Position numbers and translations under genes: made by a program
Shown here: in pieces, positions 41,748-51,644 of the stretch
Layout of the letters: every line of letters starts with the position of its first letter
How positions within the stretch are numbered: position 1 is the first letter of the stretch
The notes under the pieces: generated by a model
The model's database searches: none
What the model was told of the DNA's origin: nothing
What the model saw: the letters and a program-made list of their open reading frames with translations, nothing else
IMG/VR virus record: IMGVR_UViG_3300030090_005798
Location: 1-64,000 of that record
Source of the DNA: a virus
Length of the DNA: 64,000 nucleotides
Reading direction: 5' to 3' (one strand)

Positions 41748-43443
41748 AAAACTAAAAGTATTAGTTCACTCTAATCACAGTAGGCTTGTTACTGGTTTTG
41801 GTAAAAATACCAAAAACATAATGATGGGTTTACACAATGATCCAGATATAGAATTAATTGAAGTTGCGAATGGAAGTAAGTATGGAGCAGATGCACTAAC
41901 CCCTTGGGAGTCCTGTGGATCTTATCCTACTAATCCTAGCGTTTTGCAACAAATTCAAGGAGATGGAGCAAAAGAAAGAATGGCTCAATATGGATTTTAT
42001 TGTATTGATGATATCGTAGAAAAATATAAACCCGATGTTTATTTAGGTGTTGAAGATATTTGGGCATTTACACAATATGAGCAAAAGCCTTGGTGGAATA
42101 AAATTAACAAAGTATTATGGACCACTTTAGATAGTCTTCCGATTTTAGATCAAGCCTTACACATGGAACCTCTTTGTGACAAGATGCTCGTTTGGGCTTC
42201 TTTCGCTGAAAAAGAAATGAAAAGACTTGGCTACAAAAATGTAGAGACTCTACACGGAGCAGTAGATTATACTAGTTTTTATCCATTAAAAAATAGAAAT
42301 GAAATAAGAAAAAAATTTGGTATAGATGACTGCTTTGTAATTGGGTTCGTATTTAAGAATCAATTAAGAAAATCCGTGCCTAACCTTTTACAAGGATTTA
42401 AAACTTTTAAAGAAGAAAACCCAAACGTAAAAGCAAAACTTTTACTACACACAGATTGGGGAGAAGTGGGATCAGGATGGGATATACCTAGATATATAAA
42501 AGAAATGGGTATTGATCCTGAAGATATCCTATCAACATACGTTTGTCATGCTTGTGATTTCTATTATGTAGCTCCATATCAAGGAGAAGATAAGAATTGT
42601 CCAAGCTGCAATAAAGAAAAAACATTTAAAACAAAAAGCAGTATCAAAGGAATTGGAGAGAAGGAACTTAATGAACTTTATAATTGTATGGATGTTTATT
42701 GTCATCCATTCACTAGCGGAGGACAAGAGTTGCCAATCCAAGAGGCTAAAGCTGCTGGCTTAATCACATTGGTAACAGAATATTCTTGTGGGACAGATTC
42801 TTGCTACGAAGATCAAGGAGGTATACCTCTCAAATGGAACGAATACAGAGAACCTCAAACTCAATTTATAAAAGCATCTACTTGTCCAAAAGACATAGCC
42901 AATAAACTTTCATATGTTTACAAAATGGATGATGTTGATAAATGGCAATTATCCGTAAAAGCAATGAAATATGTAAGGGAAACCTTTTCCACAGAAAGAA
43001 TATGTAAAAAACTAAAAGAGATTCTTTTGAATCTTAAGAAGCCCGAAATAAAAAAGGAGGAAGAAAAACAAAATCAAAAAGCTCTTGATTTACAAGATGT
43101 TTTAGATGACGAGGGAGTGGAAAACAGAATTGCAGTTATATTGCCTGAGTCTGCTGGAGATGTATTAATATTAAATTCTTTAATGGAAAATTTAAAAAGC
43201 TTATATCCAGAGAAGAATATTTATGTATTTACAAAACCTCAATTTTATCAAATGATAGAGGACAACCCAAGCATACATAAAATGTTACCGTATTCTCCTC
43301 AATTAGAAAATTTGCTATTTCTTGAGGGTAGAGGAAATCACCAAGGATATTTTGATATGGCCTTTCTGCCAAACATTGGAACACAGAGACACTTAAACTA
43401 TCTCCACAATGGTAAAGATAAAACCCAATTTGAATTAAGATGA
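41734..43443 (+). CDS. GT4 glycosyltransferase with zinc-ribbon insert and a C-terminal half-GT9 domain
   Basis: 569 residues. N-terminal GT4-like layout (GLHNDPDIELIEVANG, CHPFTSGGQELPIQEAKAAG is the E-x7-E region). An insert has Cys271-x2-Cys274 and Cys289-x2-Cys292, a zinc-ribbon pattern rarely seen within GT4 enzymes. From about residue 462, after a charged linker, a second domain begins (IAVILPESAGDVLILNSLMENL), matching the N-terminal half of GT9 enzymes. The C-terminal half of GT9 is the next gene. Overlaps the ssDNA-binding-like gene by 14 bases. Confidence 0.65.
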   Translation: MSHSKKLKVLVHSNHSRLVTGFGKNTKNIMMGLHNDPDIELIEVANGSKYGADALTPWESCGSYPTNPSVLQQIQGDGAKERMAQYGFYCIDDIVEKYKPDVYLGVEDIWAFTQYEQKPWWNKINKVLWTTLDSLPILDQALHMEPLCDKMLVWASFAEKEMKRLGYKNVETLHGAVDYTSFYPLKNRNEIRKKFGIDDCFVIGFVFKNQLRKSVPNLLQGFKTFKEENPNVKAKLLLHTDWGEVGSGWDIPRYIKEMGIDPEDILSTYVCHACDFYYVAPYQGEDKNCPSCNKEKTFKTKSSIKGIGEKELNELYNCMDVYCHPFTSGGQELPIQEAKAAGLITLVTEYSCGTDSCYEDQGGIPLKWNEYREPQTQFIKASTCPKDIANKLSYVYKMDDVDKWQLSVKAMKYVRETFSTERICKKLKEILLNLKKPEIKKEEEKQNQKALDLQDVLDDEGVENRIAVILPESAGDVLILNSLMENLKSLYPEKNIYVFTKPQFYQMIEDNPSIHKMLPYSPQLENLLFLEGRGNHQGYFDMAFLPNIGTQRHLNYLHNGKDKTQFELR

Positions 43444-44564
43444 GTCACTTAGCAGAAGAATATGCAAAATCTTGTGGTGTTAAAATAGGCAAACCTGTTT
43501 TAAAACCTCACTATTTTCCAATACTGCATGATAAATATATTACAATTCATAATGATAAAAAAGTTCAATCTAAAGAATATGATATGTGGATTGATGTTAT
43601 ATCTTTGTTAAGACCACATCTAACAGATACAAAAATAATTCAAGTTGGAGCAATTGGAGAACAAACTATTGAAGGAGTAGACCAGCATATCCCAACAGGA
43701 ACACTTAAACAATCTGCTTATATTATTAAAAATGCATTAGCTCATGTAGGAATTGATAGCGTCCCCGTTCATATAGCTTCTGCCCTAGATAGACCTGTAG
43801 TTGGTATTTATTCTCATACTTATGCATCCACATGCGAACCTCTTTGGAACGAAAAAAGTAAAGTTGTAACAATTGAATCAGATAGAGGGGGCAATAAACC
43901 CTCTTTCTCTTTAGAAGAAATCCCAAAAACAATAAATTTAATTAAGCCAGAAGAAATAGCTCAAGCTGTGCTTGATGTAATGGGTATTAATAAAACAATA
44001 AAACATAAAACTCTTTTTATTGGCAATCAATATACTTCAAACTTTGTAGAAATAATTCCAACCGTCCCAACATCAGTTCAAGCAAACCACATAGACGTAA
44101 GAATGGATTATGCTCATAACGAGCAGATATTATCTGAGATTATAAGCAGAAACGAAGTTGAGGTCACTTTATCCAAACCCATTGACTTAAGATTTTTAAA
44201 ATCTGGAAAGATTAAAAAAATTGTATATAAAGCAAATAGCTTTGAAAAAGATTTTTTAACTGAAATTAAAAAATCAAGCATCCCTCACATAATAATATGC
44301 ACATCTGGAAAGAACCTAGCTCAAGAAAGATTAAAAAATTTCGACTTTTTAATAAATTATTTAGACCTACAAGGCTTAATAAAAAATAATAAAAAAAGAA
44401 TAAAAAACACAGATTTTAATAAAGTTAAAATCAAAAGTAACAAAAAGGTTGTATGTGGGAATAAGGTTTATGATAGTTTTTTTGATTTGAATGGAAGAAA
44501 AAATTTAGATCATTTTTATATTGACTTAGAATTCTTTAGAGTTTATACTGAAGAAGATGAGTGA
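43440..44564 (+). CDS. C-terminal half of a split GT9-like glycosyltransferase plus a unique tail
   Basis: 374 residues. KIIQVGAIGEQTIEGVDQHI and AYIIKNALAHVGIDSVPVHIASAL are the donor-binding half of GT9. The N-terminal half of that fold lies at the end of the preceding protein, which stops at an ATGA overlap. The rest (from about 185) is a helix- and strand-rich region of unknown function. The two could work as a translationally coupled two-chain enzyme, or the gene was split by mutation and still functions. Confidence 0.6.
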   Translation: MSHLAEEYAKSCGVKIGKPVLKPHYFPILHDKYITIHNDKKVQSKEYDMWIDVISLLRPHLTDTKIIQVGAIGEQTIEGVDQHIPTGTLKQSAYIIKNALAHVGIDSVPVHIASALDRPVVGIYSHTYASTCEPLWNEKSKVVTIESDRGGNKPSFSLEEIPKTINLIKPEEIAQAVLDVMGINKTIKHKTLFIGNQYTSNFVEIIPTVPTSVQANHIDVRMDYAHNEQILSEIISRNEVEVTLSKPIDLRFLKSGKIKKIVYKANSFEKDFLTEIKKSSIPHIIICTSGKNLAQERLKNFDFLINYLDLQGLIKNNKKRIKNTDFNKVKIKSNKKVVCGNKVYDSFFDLNGRKNLDHFYIDLEFFRVYTEEDE

Positions 44565-45336
44565 GAAAAAGATCTACGGACCAGATATCTACAAGCGTAA
44601 CGAGCATGGGTTGCTTGAAAATGTAGACTACGAATTTAACGAGGATGGCTCTGTCAACTGGAGAGCTATGATCAAGGAAGAATTCCTCTATCCTAACAAG
44701 GATTGGTTTGCTTCTAGGAAGAAAGATGTCCCTACTTCTGTTGAGGGTCTCTCCGATAAACAGCTTCTCATTATGCTTGGAGGCATCAAAGAGCTAGCTA
44801 AAATGAGAGGCTATCACACCATTGATTTCAAAGTAGATAATATCTCAGATGGTTACGTTACTGCAAAATGCCAGATAGACTGGATAGAAAATTATGAGTG
44901 TTCATTTGGAGGTATTAACTCCCGCTACACAGATGTAGCTAATGCCACTCTTGCAAATACAGACAATTTCTGCGCTAAATTCCTAGAAACAATAGCCTGT
45001 AACCGCGCTTTTGTCCGTTGTGTGCGTAATTATCTCAATATCCACATTGTAGGGGCAGACGAGATAGATAAGTCAAAAGGAGCTAATAATTCCAATACCG
45101 TGGAGTATGATGCCTCTAGCGACTCCGCTATGCTCCCATTAACGCCAGCAGGAACGCTCCAGAAGGCTTTGGACGAAGATAATGGGGTAAAGTCCTTCGA
45201 TGACTTTAAATCGCTTCTGAGGACGTTCTGGAAGGAAGAAATATACAAAAATGAGGAAGCGGCAAATTGGAAGTCTTATGACGATATCCCAGCCAAAGAG
45301 TGCAGAAAGCTTATTGCAATCTGCAAAAAATCATAA
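44557..45336 (+). CDS. Conserved-type phage protein, possible Rad52-like annealing role
   Basis: 259 residues. VNWRAMIKEEFLYPNKDWFAS, then a strand-rich DGYVTAKCQIDWIENYECSF and CNRAFVRCVRNYLNIHIVG. This order faintly recalls the Rad52/annealing families in large phages, with an R-A-F-V-R-C-V-R-N-Y-L segment. The match is not strong enough to assign it. ATG behind GAAGAAG; its end overlaps the convergent structural gene by 6 bases. Confidence 0.4.
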   Translation: MSEKKIYGPDIYKRNEHGLLENVDYEFNEDGSVNWRAMIKEEFLYPNKDWFASRKKDVPTSVEGLSDKQLLIMLGGIKELAKMRGYHTIDFKVDNISDGYVTAKCQIDWIENYECSFGGINSRYTDVANATLANTDNFCAKFLETIACNRAFVRCVRNYLNIHIVGADEIDKSKGANNSNTVEYDASSDSAMLPLTPAGTLQKALDEDNGVKSFDDFKSLLRTFWKEEIYKNEEAANWKSYDDIPAKECRKLIAICKKS

Positions 45337-47838
45337 GTCAAAGAAATTTCTTTGAGTAGCACTAAACGTAGACGGAATCATTCCTTTTCTGCTATTAGTA
45401 TTGCCAAAATTATCCATAGAAAATTGCTGATCTGGTGGAATCAGTCGCAGTGTAGATTCATTGATTGTTGTTTTTATACCAGCAGAATCTACAGATATAT
45501 TTAACGAACTTATAATTGGAGTAAAATCAGGTATGTGCAATCCATAAAGAGTTCTGCTTGAAGATTCTGGCTTTGGATTACCTCTATTAAAACCATCTTT
45601 TATTGATTTTAATTTTTCCATTTCTAAAGTGCTCCCAGACACAGATGACAAAGTTAATTTATTTGTATTTTTATAAACAGGACCATCAACCTTGTAGGAC
45701 TTGAGTTCTACTTTATCAAAAAGGTCTGCGAGCTTTTGCTGATCATCATTGCTTGTTGAAATAGCATTATCTTCTTCCTCTTCACCATCCTCAGATTTTT
45801 TATTTACTCTAGTTTTACTTCGTAAATATTTAAGTTTGATTATTTTTTTACCATTAATAGATGTAAAATATCTGTTATAAGATTTTTTTGCCAAATCATA
45901 TACATGTTCGACAATAGCCTTACCAGCAAACTGTGGTCCCCCTATAAAAAACTGTCTTCTAGAATTTTGTGGTTCAAAAAACTCTAAGAAGCTTTGTATG
46001 GGATCGTAGTCAATAGCCTCGTCATCTCCACCTTCTTCACCTTCATTCTTTTTTTCTAAAGCAGGTATATTTCTTATACCAATAAAGAATCTAGCATTTT
46101 CAGGCTCTCTTGTAATTTTTGCTTCTCCATTTGTAGCTTCAGCTAATTGCTGGATGGTAACATTTGTTTCAGCATTATCTTTCCCAGCAAAATGTTGAGT
46201 CAGTAATTGTAACCAATCATTTAAACTAGATAAATCATCTATATCTTTTACTTTATCACTTCCTTTAAATGGACCTAAAACAGTCATATTACCAGTATTT
46301 TGGAAAGTCATTCTATCTGTTTTATATTCACTATATGAATTTGTAATATATACTCCCCCAGCTACCTGAAAATATGCATTTAAATATTCATACAAAGGAC
46401 TACCAGAAGGTCTGGGCATAATTTTAGCTGTGCCAGTTTGTTTCCCTTGGTCATCGATAGGTTTATATTTCAAAAGTTTGTATCTAAATCTATCAACCTC
46501 TCTGTCTAAATTTTTAAGTTCAGTTGGGTTATCTTCATTTATCTTAGCAGATAGAGCTTTGCTGTATATTGCTGGTTTTCCATGACGCAAAGACCAGAAC
46601 CAATAATCAGCACAAAATGGAGTATATTCATAAAGTTTTCCAAAATCTAAAACTTTACCTAATCTTTGTTTATTTGGAATTCGCCCACCCCCTTTCATTG
46701 GGATATTTCCATGCATTAATATATATGTAAATTTATCAAAAACATCAGTGCTTTCATTTTGATTAAAAATACCAAAAAACACACCCATCTCTTTATAATC
46801 TAATAAATTTTTAAATACTTTATTTTTGTGGAATGGTATTCTCTTGAAAAATATTGGTCTTGGTCTATCATCATTCTCATTTGATCTATCTGAATTGTCT
46901 TGAGGTTTTTCTGTAGTTCCCACATAAGTATTTACAATCAGATTAGCTCTATTGCTTTTTGTAAAACTAGCAGAGGTTATTACCTTGCTTGAACTGTTAG
47001 TATAATCCTTAACCTTGTAAGTTGCAGCTTGTTCTGAATTTATAAATCTAATAGAGTAAGATTTTGGATCTATATACCAATAATAACCCAAGTAAGATGC
47101 CACAGAGCTAATAACACTGCTTAGTGTGCCGCTATTTTCAAATAAAATTCCATCAAAATCCTTTCCTGATGGTAGCCCAGTAATTTGAACCCCTGCTAAA
47201 TTTACAATTTGTTTAAACTCATTTAAGGTGTAACCTCCTCTAAAATTGTATTGGGCTAAGTCAGGATTATTTCTATAAAACGGACTAACAAAATCCAAGT
47301 TTAAGCTTAAATCTTCTTTAAGTTCTCTATTATTATAATATAAAGATAGTTTTGTCCCATCGAACTTTGCCGCTGTTTCAAAATTATATATTCTACCAGC
47401 CTTTATAATAGAGCCTTCTTTTTGGGGAGGCACAGAAGGGAATGGTTCCAACCCAATATTTCTAGGAGAATTTATAACCTCCGCAAAAGGTCCAAATGGA
47501 CCTTCATAATCTAAAGAGTTATCTGGGGGGCAATTTATTCCTCTTACCAATACAATAAAAGAATCTAAAATTAAACTTGTCCTATCAATATATCTTCTAC
47601 TTATTGTTTTTTTTGTGGGATCTGCCGTAGTGGTAAGTTCTGTGCATACAAAATTGTCCATTAAATTTTGTAATTTTTCATTAGAAAAAGAATTAACCTG
47701 TCCTAGCTCTCCAATGACAATCCCCAAGCCTTCAGAAGAATCTATATTCTTAGCGTCTACAATAGAACTAACTGACGCAGAGTGTCCTCCACCTGCGTTG
47801 GTAAAATTCATATCTAACTTGGTTATTGATTCCCTCAT
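45331..47838 (-). CDS. Large tail-tip or baseplate-hub-like protein
   Basis: 835 residues. Repeated beta-rich segments, including VNLAGVQITGLPSGKDF, SSVASYLGYYWYIDPKSYS and SIRFINSEQAATYKV (about 215-275), look like the phage hub-domain layout. A flexible acidic insert follows (EDGEEEEDNAIS). It is the last gene of the tail run before the strand switch. The position after the tape measure and several tail proteins fits a tail-tip or baseplate hub. No enzymatic motif seen. Family not confirmed. Confidence 0.5.
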   Translation of the reverse strand: MRESITKLDMNFTNAGGGHSASVSSIVDAKNIDSSEGLGIVIGELGQVNSFSNEKLQNLMDNFVCTELTTTADPTKKTISRRYIDRTSLILDSFIVLVRGINCPPDNSLDYEGPFGPFAEVINSPRNIGLEPFPSVPPQKEGSIIKAGRIYNFETAAKFDGTKLSLYYNNRELKEDLSLNLDFVSPFYRNNPDLAQYNFRGGYTLNEFKQIVNLAGVQITGLPSGKDFDGILFENSGTLSSVISSVASYLGYYWYIDPKSYSIRFINSEQAATYKVKDYTNSSSKVITSASFTKSNRANLIVNTYVGTTEKPQDNSDRSNENDDRPRPIFFKRIPFHKNKVFKNLLDYKEMGVFFGIFNQNESTDVFDKFTYILMHGNIPMKGGGRIPNKQRLGKVLDFGKLYEYTPFCADYWFWSLRHGKPAIYSKALSAKINEDNPTELKNLDREVDRFRYKLLKYKPIDDQGKQTGTAKIMPRPSGSPLYEYLNAYFQVAGGVYITNSYSEYKTDRMTFQNTGNMTVLGPFKGSDKVKDIDDLSSLNDWLQLLTQHFAGKDNAETNVTIQQLAEATNGEAKITREPENARFFIGIRNIPALEKKNEGEEGGDDEAIDYDPIQSFLEFFEPQNSRRQFFIGGPQFAGKAIVEHVYDLAKKSYNRYFTSINGKKIIKLKYLRSKTRVNKKSEDGEEEEDNAISTSNDDQQKLADLFDKVELKSYKVDGPVYKNTNKLTLSSVSGSTLEMEKLKSIKDGFNRGNPKPESSSRTLYGLHIPDFTPIISSLNISVDSAGIKTTINESTLRLIPPDQQFSMDNFGNTNSRKGMIPSTFSATQRNFFDL

Positions 47839-48665
47839 AAATTAAATTCTTCTTTTGAAGTTGCTCCTCCAAAACCAGATTCAGGTAATACAGCGGAAAA
47901 CCCTGATTTAATAATACTTACACCTGTATAAAGCTCTAGAAAGTTTGATTGCAACTCTTCGACTCCATTTATGTAATAATTTGTTCTTTTCTCTACGAAT
48001 TTTGGACCTTTTATATCCGCGTGTTGGCTAATTAAAGAATCAGTGTTGGGACTCTTTTTAAATGCTAAATATTTAAATTTGTTTTCACTTGCTGTTGTAA
48101 CGATACCCCCTACACTACTAGCAGTCCCAAAATTTGGTTCTAAGTTTTCTCCCGCTAATAAGCCTACACCCGAACCTGAATAAACTTTTATACCATTTAA
48201 AAAATAATGGAAATCATCAAAACCTTTTGCTGAAGAATATCTACCATTAATGCCTGTTCTCAAAGACGGACCTAAATCTCCCGTCCCTGCAAATATGCCC
48301 CCAGTTATAATATTATAAACAATATTTGATGTAGCTTTTGCTGGAGTGCTGCCATCAAAGTTTAAAACAGATGTTTCTTGAAGTGGTGCTGTTTCAGATT
48401 TTGTAAAAAAATCACCCGTAAATATTTGGAATATTTTTTCATTTATTGCTTGTGACTCTACGGGAATTTCTTGTTGTAGGGTTTGTCCATTTAAAGATAA
48501 TCTTATAGTATCTTGTCCTGTTGTTAAATCTGTATCAAAATAAAAATTTTCTATTGTATTAACAGCAAAAACATTTCTTTTTGAAGAGAGATCACCACCC
48601 ATATCAGAGGACATACATCCTGATACAGTTACATTTCCTGTTGTTACCACGCTTTCGTAAATCAT
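47835..48665 (-). CDS. Tail structural protein, beta-rich
   Basis: 276 residues, predominantly strands with Gly/Ser/Thr loops (FDDFHYFLNGIKVYSGSGVG). No known domain by eye. Overlaps both neighbours by 4 bases. Likely tail-tip or fibre-attachment protein by context. Confidence 0.45.
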   Translation of the reverse strand: MIYESVVTTGNVTVSGCMSSDMGGDLSSKRNVFAVNTIENFYFDTDLTTGQDTIRLSLNGQTLQQEIPVESQAINEKIFQIFTGDFFTKSETAPLQETSVLNFDGSTPAKATSNIVYNIITGGIFAGTGDLGPSLRTGINGRYSSAKGFDDFHYFLNGIKVYSGSGVGLLAGENLEPNFGTASSVGGIVTTASENKFKYLAFKKSPNTDSLISQHADIKGPKFVEKRTNYYINGVEELQSNFLELYTGVSIIKSGFSAVLPESGFGGATSKEEFNL

Positions 48666-50041
48666 AATCTCTCTCCTAAATAGTAAATATAATCTTTCAT
48701 AAATAAATCTGAATTAATATTCATATTTATTCCAGATCTTGTAAAAGATTTGCCGTCTATAATGTTTTCGTAAAGAGGTTCTTGTATAACTCCACTAACT
48801 TCTTCAAGGATGCCTGTTTGAATTCTTGATCCAAAAAGCTGAACAAGAACTTTCTGTGATCCAGAAATAGTTTGTTCTTCTGCAAATTCAGCAACCGCTG
48901 CTGTGACATTTTGAAGACCGAGTGTATCAAAAGCCCCTTCTCCAGTGGGTAAATATTGATACCCTGAAGGTGGATAAAGAAAACCCACTTCCTGTTTATA
49001 AAATGTTTTTACTCCACTTTCTGTAAAGGAATGATATTCAAGATATCTATCACCTTCTCCTGTAAAAGTAGCCGAATCTAAAGAAAATCCTCCTGATAAC
49101 ATATATCTTCCCGTTGAAAGATTTATGTCTCCTGTATTCTGATAATCGTATCCTGTTATCCCCGTCTTATAAACAGTTGTTTGATTGTAACCAGTGATCC
49201 TTCTATTCTCAATATTTGTTGAAGTTCCATCAAAATAATTACCAACTAAGCCACTAGAAATCGAAAACATTGATCCGTCAGAAACATATCCAGAAAACAA
49301 AGCAAACGAATTAAGACTAACTCTTGAAGTAGTATCTTCTCCAGAACTTCCTCTAAAATACTGATCTGAGCCACCTAAGAAAAATTCACTACTATTTGCT
49401 ATAAAATCTGTATCTATGAAAAAATCCTCCGACTCAACAGAACTATTTAATAGATCAACTTTATTTATTGATAAAAAATTATTACCCAAAGAAAATCCTA
49501 CAATATTTCTTTTTGATAGATCTACAGAATTTGCGGTATAGATAAAGTCTCCTCCTCCATCAAATCCTTGATAAAATAATTTTCCTCTGTCGTTTATACC
49601 AAAATTATATCCTTTAGCCCCAGTTATAACTTCACCATTTATAGTTTGAGAGGTCTTATTTAGAGATCCAAATAAAATACAGTCACTAACTGTATCATTA
49701 AATTCAAAATCAAAAATAGTTGAAATACTTGAATATAATAAATCAGAAGTTTCTACTTTTAAATTAGAAAGATTTAACCTTGCTTTATCTCCGTTTAAAA
49801 ATTCGCCTGTCGCAAAAACCTTTGATGATGCTGCACTTGCTCCCACACCAACTACAATACCACTATAAATGCCAGTATCTTTTGAGGGGTCGCAATTTTC
49901 TATTACAGCATAATGAGATGCCCCTTCTGTTTTAGAGCCTATATGTCTACCACTCATTCCAGAAAAATCATAAAAAGTCAAAAGCCTATTCTGACCTCCT
50001 AAAGTTTCTTCTATAGCGTATTGTAATGCGTTGCGGCTCAT
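48662..50041 (-). CDS. Tail structural protein
   Basis: 459 residues, rich in Gly, Ser, Asn and Tyr, with beta-strand pattern (LYYSGI-like segments such as FALFSGYVSDGSMFSI). A lectin-like segment is possible but not clear. Located between the 533-residue protein and the 276-residue one. Function by position only. Confidence 0.45.
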   Translation of the reverse strand: MSRNALQYAIEETLGGQNRLLTFYDFSGMSGRHIGSKTEGASHYAVIENCDPSKDTGIYSGIVVGVGASAASSKVFATGEFLNGDKARLNLSNLKVETSDLLYSSISTIFDFEFNDTVSDCILFGSLNKTSQTINGEVITGAKGYNFGINDRGKLFYQGFDGGGDFIYTANSVDLSKRNIVGFSLGNNFLSINKVDLLNSSVESEDFFIDTDFIANSSEFFLGGSDQYFRGSSGEDTTSRVSLNSFALFSGYVSDGSMFSISSGLVGNYFDGTSTNIENRRITGYNQTTVYKTGITGYDYQNTGDINLSTGRYMLSGGFSLDSATFTGEGDRYLEYHSFTESGVKTFYKQEVGFLYPPSGYQYLPTGEGAFDTLGLQNVTAAVAEFAEEQTISGSQKVLVQLFGSRIQTGILEEVSGVIQEPLYENIIDGKSFTRSGINMNINSDLFMKDYIYYLGERL

Positions 50042-50042
50042 A

Positions 50043-51644
50043 TCAATAATATCTACTCATGTTAAAAGATAATGTGTTTTCGTTTACACTACTACTTTCT
50101 GAGAATGTAAACACACCCGTCAAATGACCACTAATAACATCTTTTAATTGTGGTAAACTTCCTGTTTCAGCTTCACAAGTAGCTCCAACAAGCATTTCTC
50201 CAGCAGTCCTGTCAATTAGCTTTTGTATTGCAAAACCACCTAAACTTGGAACAATACCACTTAGTTGTATTGGTTTTTTATCTGTTATCGTTACTTGCAA
50301 ACCAGATAGGGTTCCAGAAGATATATCTATCCTATTATCAAAACTAACACCGTATGAAATTTGGCTTTGCTGTGGATCTTTATTTATAGTTTTACTTGTT
50401 GGAATTGTATTTAAATAGTCTCCACTAATATGATACCCTGTTGCATCCCCAGTAAAATCCTGCAAGGCTTCAACTGCTAAATTAAAAAATCCAGAGTTTG
50501 TCTGAATGCCGCTAAAAACAGAATCTACTTCCAAAAATCTTGTTCCTGTTGCTGGGTCTCCAGTGGGGATAATATTAAATGGATCATTATATGTTAAACT
50601 ACCATTCACAGAAACCGTAACCTTTGAGTCATCCTTTGAAGCTGATACACTTGCAGATCTTGTGTGTAAAACATTACCTATTTGATCTAAATTTTCAGGA
50701 TCATCAAAACCAAAGGAAAAATCTATTTTGTTAGACCCCGTATCAATTTTATAGTTTACAGAAGATGGCTTTCTTTGGCTAAATGAATAAGCTCCACTCT
50801 CATAATCAGATAAAGAAGAAACAACCGCATTGACTGCTATGTCAGATGCCATCTCTGGCGTAATAACTCCTGTATCCAATAAACCATCTCCGTCTTTTGA
50901 GGCCAACATCGATCCCTGAACCGATACATCTACACTCGCTGCCAAACCTCCATTTTTATCAAAAGATATCGATGTTCTTGCAGTTGTTATCCCCGAGTTT
51001 GTTAAAGGGTTTTCAGAAGTATTATATTTGTAAGTTTCTGTGACAGAATAAGAATCAGCTTTTTTATCTATACTTTCATTTTTACTAATTAAAAAACCTG
51101 TAACACCAGTTTGAAATAAACTTAAGTTAGTAAAGCCTGTAATCCTAGAATCTACAAAATTCTTAGCGTTAACTAAAGCCGCTGTAGCATTTACTTTCAC
51201 GCCGACAGCAGACACATTGTGTGTAGCTTGTGTTATCTTGCCTTCTTGTTCATCGAAGCTCCAATTATCGACTGGATTAGTTATCCCAAAAAATTCAGAA
51301 AAAGATCTATCTGTATAAGATGTAAAAGATACAGAATACGGCAATAGCGTAGTTAAGTCCGAATCTTCAAACTGTATTGAATCAGCTTTGGAAAAAGTAA
51401 ATCCCGTAGTAGAACTTCCGTGAGTAATTGATAAGGTCTCAAAATCTGGCATTAAACCACTTATCATTTGCATTTTTTGTAAATGCAAACCACTTAAATT
51501 AGAGCCAGTTAAATTACCTATTAAATTTATTGTTTCGAGAAAGTGATCAACCTTACCTTGAACATATATGGGTTCAACTCCCTGCCCAACTAAAGGGGTA
51601 GGACTTGGAAAAGTATAAGATCCAAATGTAATTTGTTCACTCAC
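50043..51644 (-). CDS. Tail-tip/distal-tail-like structural protein
   Basis: 533 residues, beta-rich, with repeated ITGF and SGxxTG turns, and internal similarity to the 515-residue protein upstream (SVTETYKYNT against SIAETIKFTT). This suggests they are paralogues in the tail-tip assembly. Overlaps the 515-residue gene by 8 bases. Confidence 0.5.
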   Translation of the reverse strand: MSEQITFGSYTFPSPTPLVGQGVEPIYVQGKVDHFLETINLIGNLTGSNLSGLHLQKMQMISGLMPDFETLSITHGSSTTGFTFSKADSIQFEDSDLTTLLPYSVSFTSYTDRSFSEFFGITNPVDNWSFDEQEGKITQATHNVSAVGVKVNATAALVNAKNFVDSRITGFTNLSLFQTGVTGFLISKNESIDKKADSYSVTETYKYNTSENPLTNSGITTARTSISFDKNGGLAASVDVSVQGSMLASKDGDGLLDTGVITPEMASDIAVNAVVSSLSDYESGAYSFSQRKPSSVNYKIDTGSNKIDFSFGFDDPENLDQIGNVLHTRSASVSASKDDSKVTVSVNGSLTYNDPFNIIPTGDPATGTRFLEVDSVFSGIQTNSGFFNLAVEALQDFTGDATGYHISGDYLNTIPTSKTINKDPQQSQISYGVSFDNRIDISSGTLSGLQVTITDKKPIQLSGIVPSLGGFAIQKLIDRTAGEMLVGATCEAETGSLPQLKDVISGHLTGVFTFSESSSVNENTLSFNMSRYY

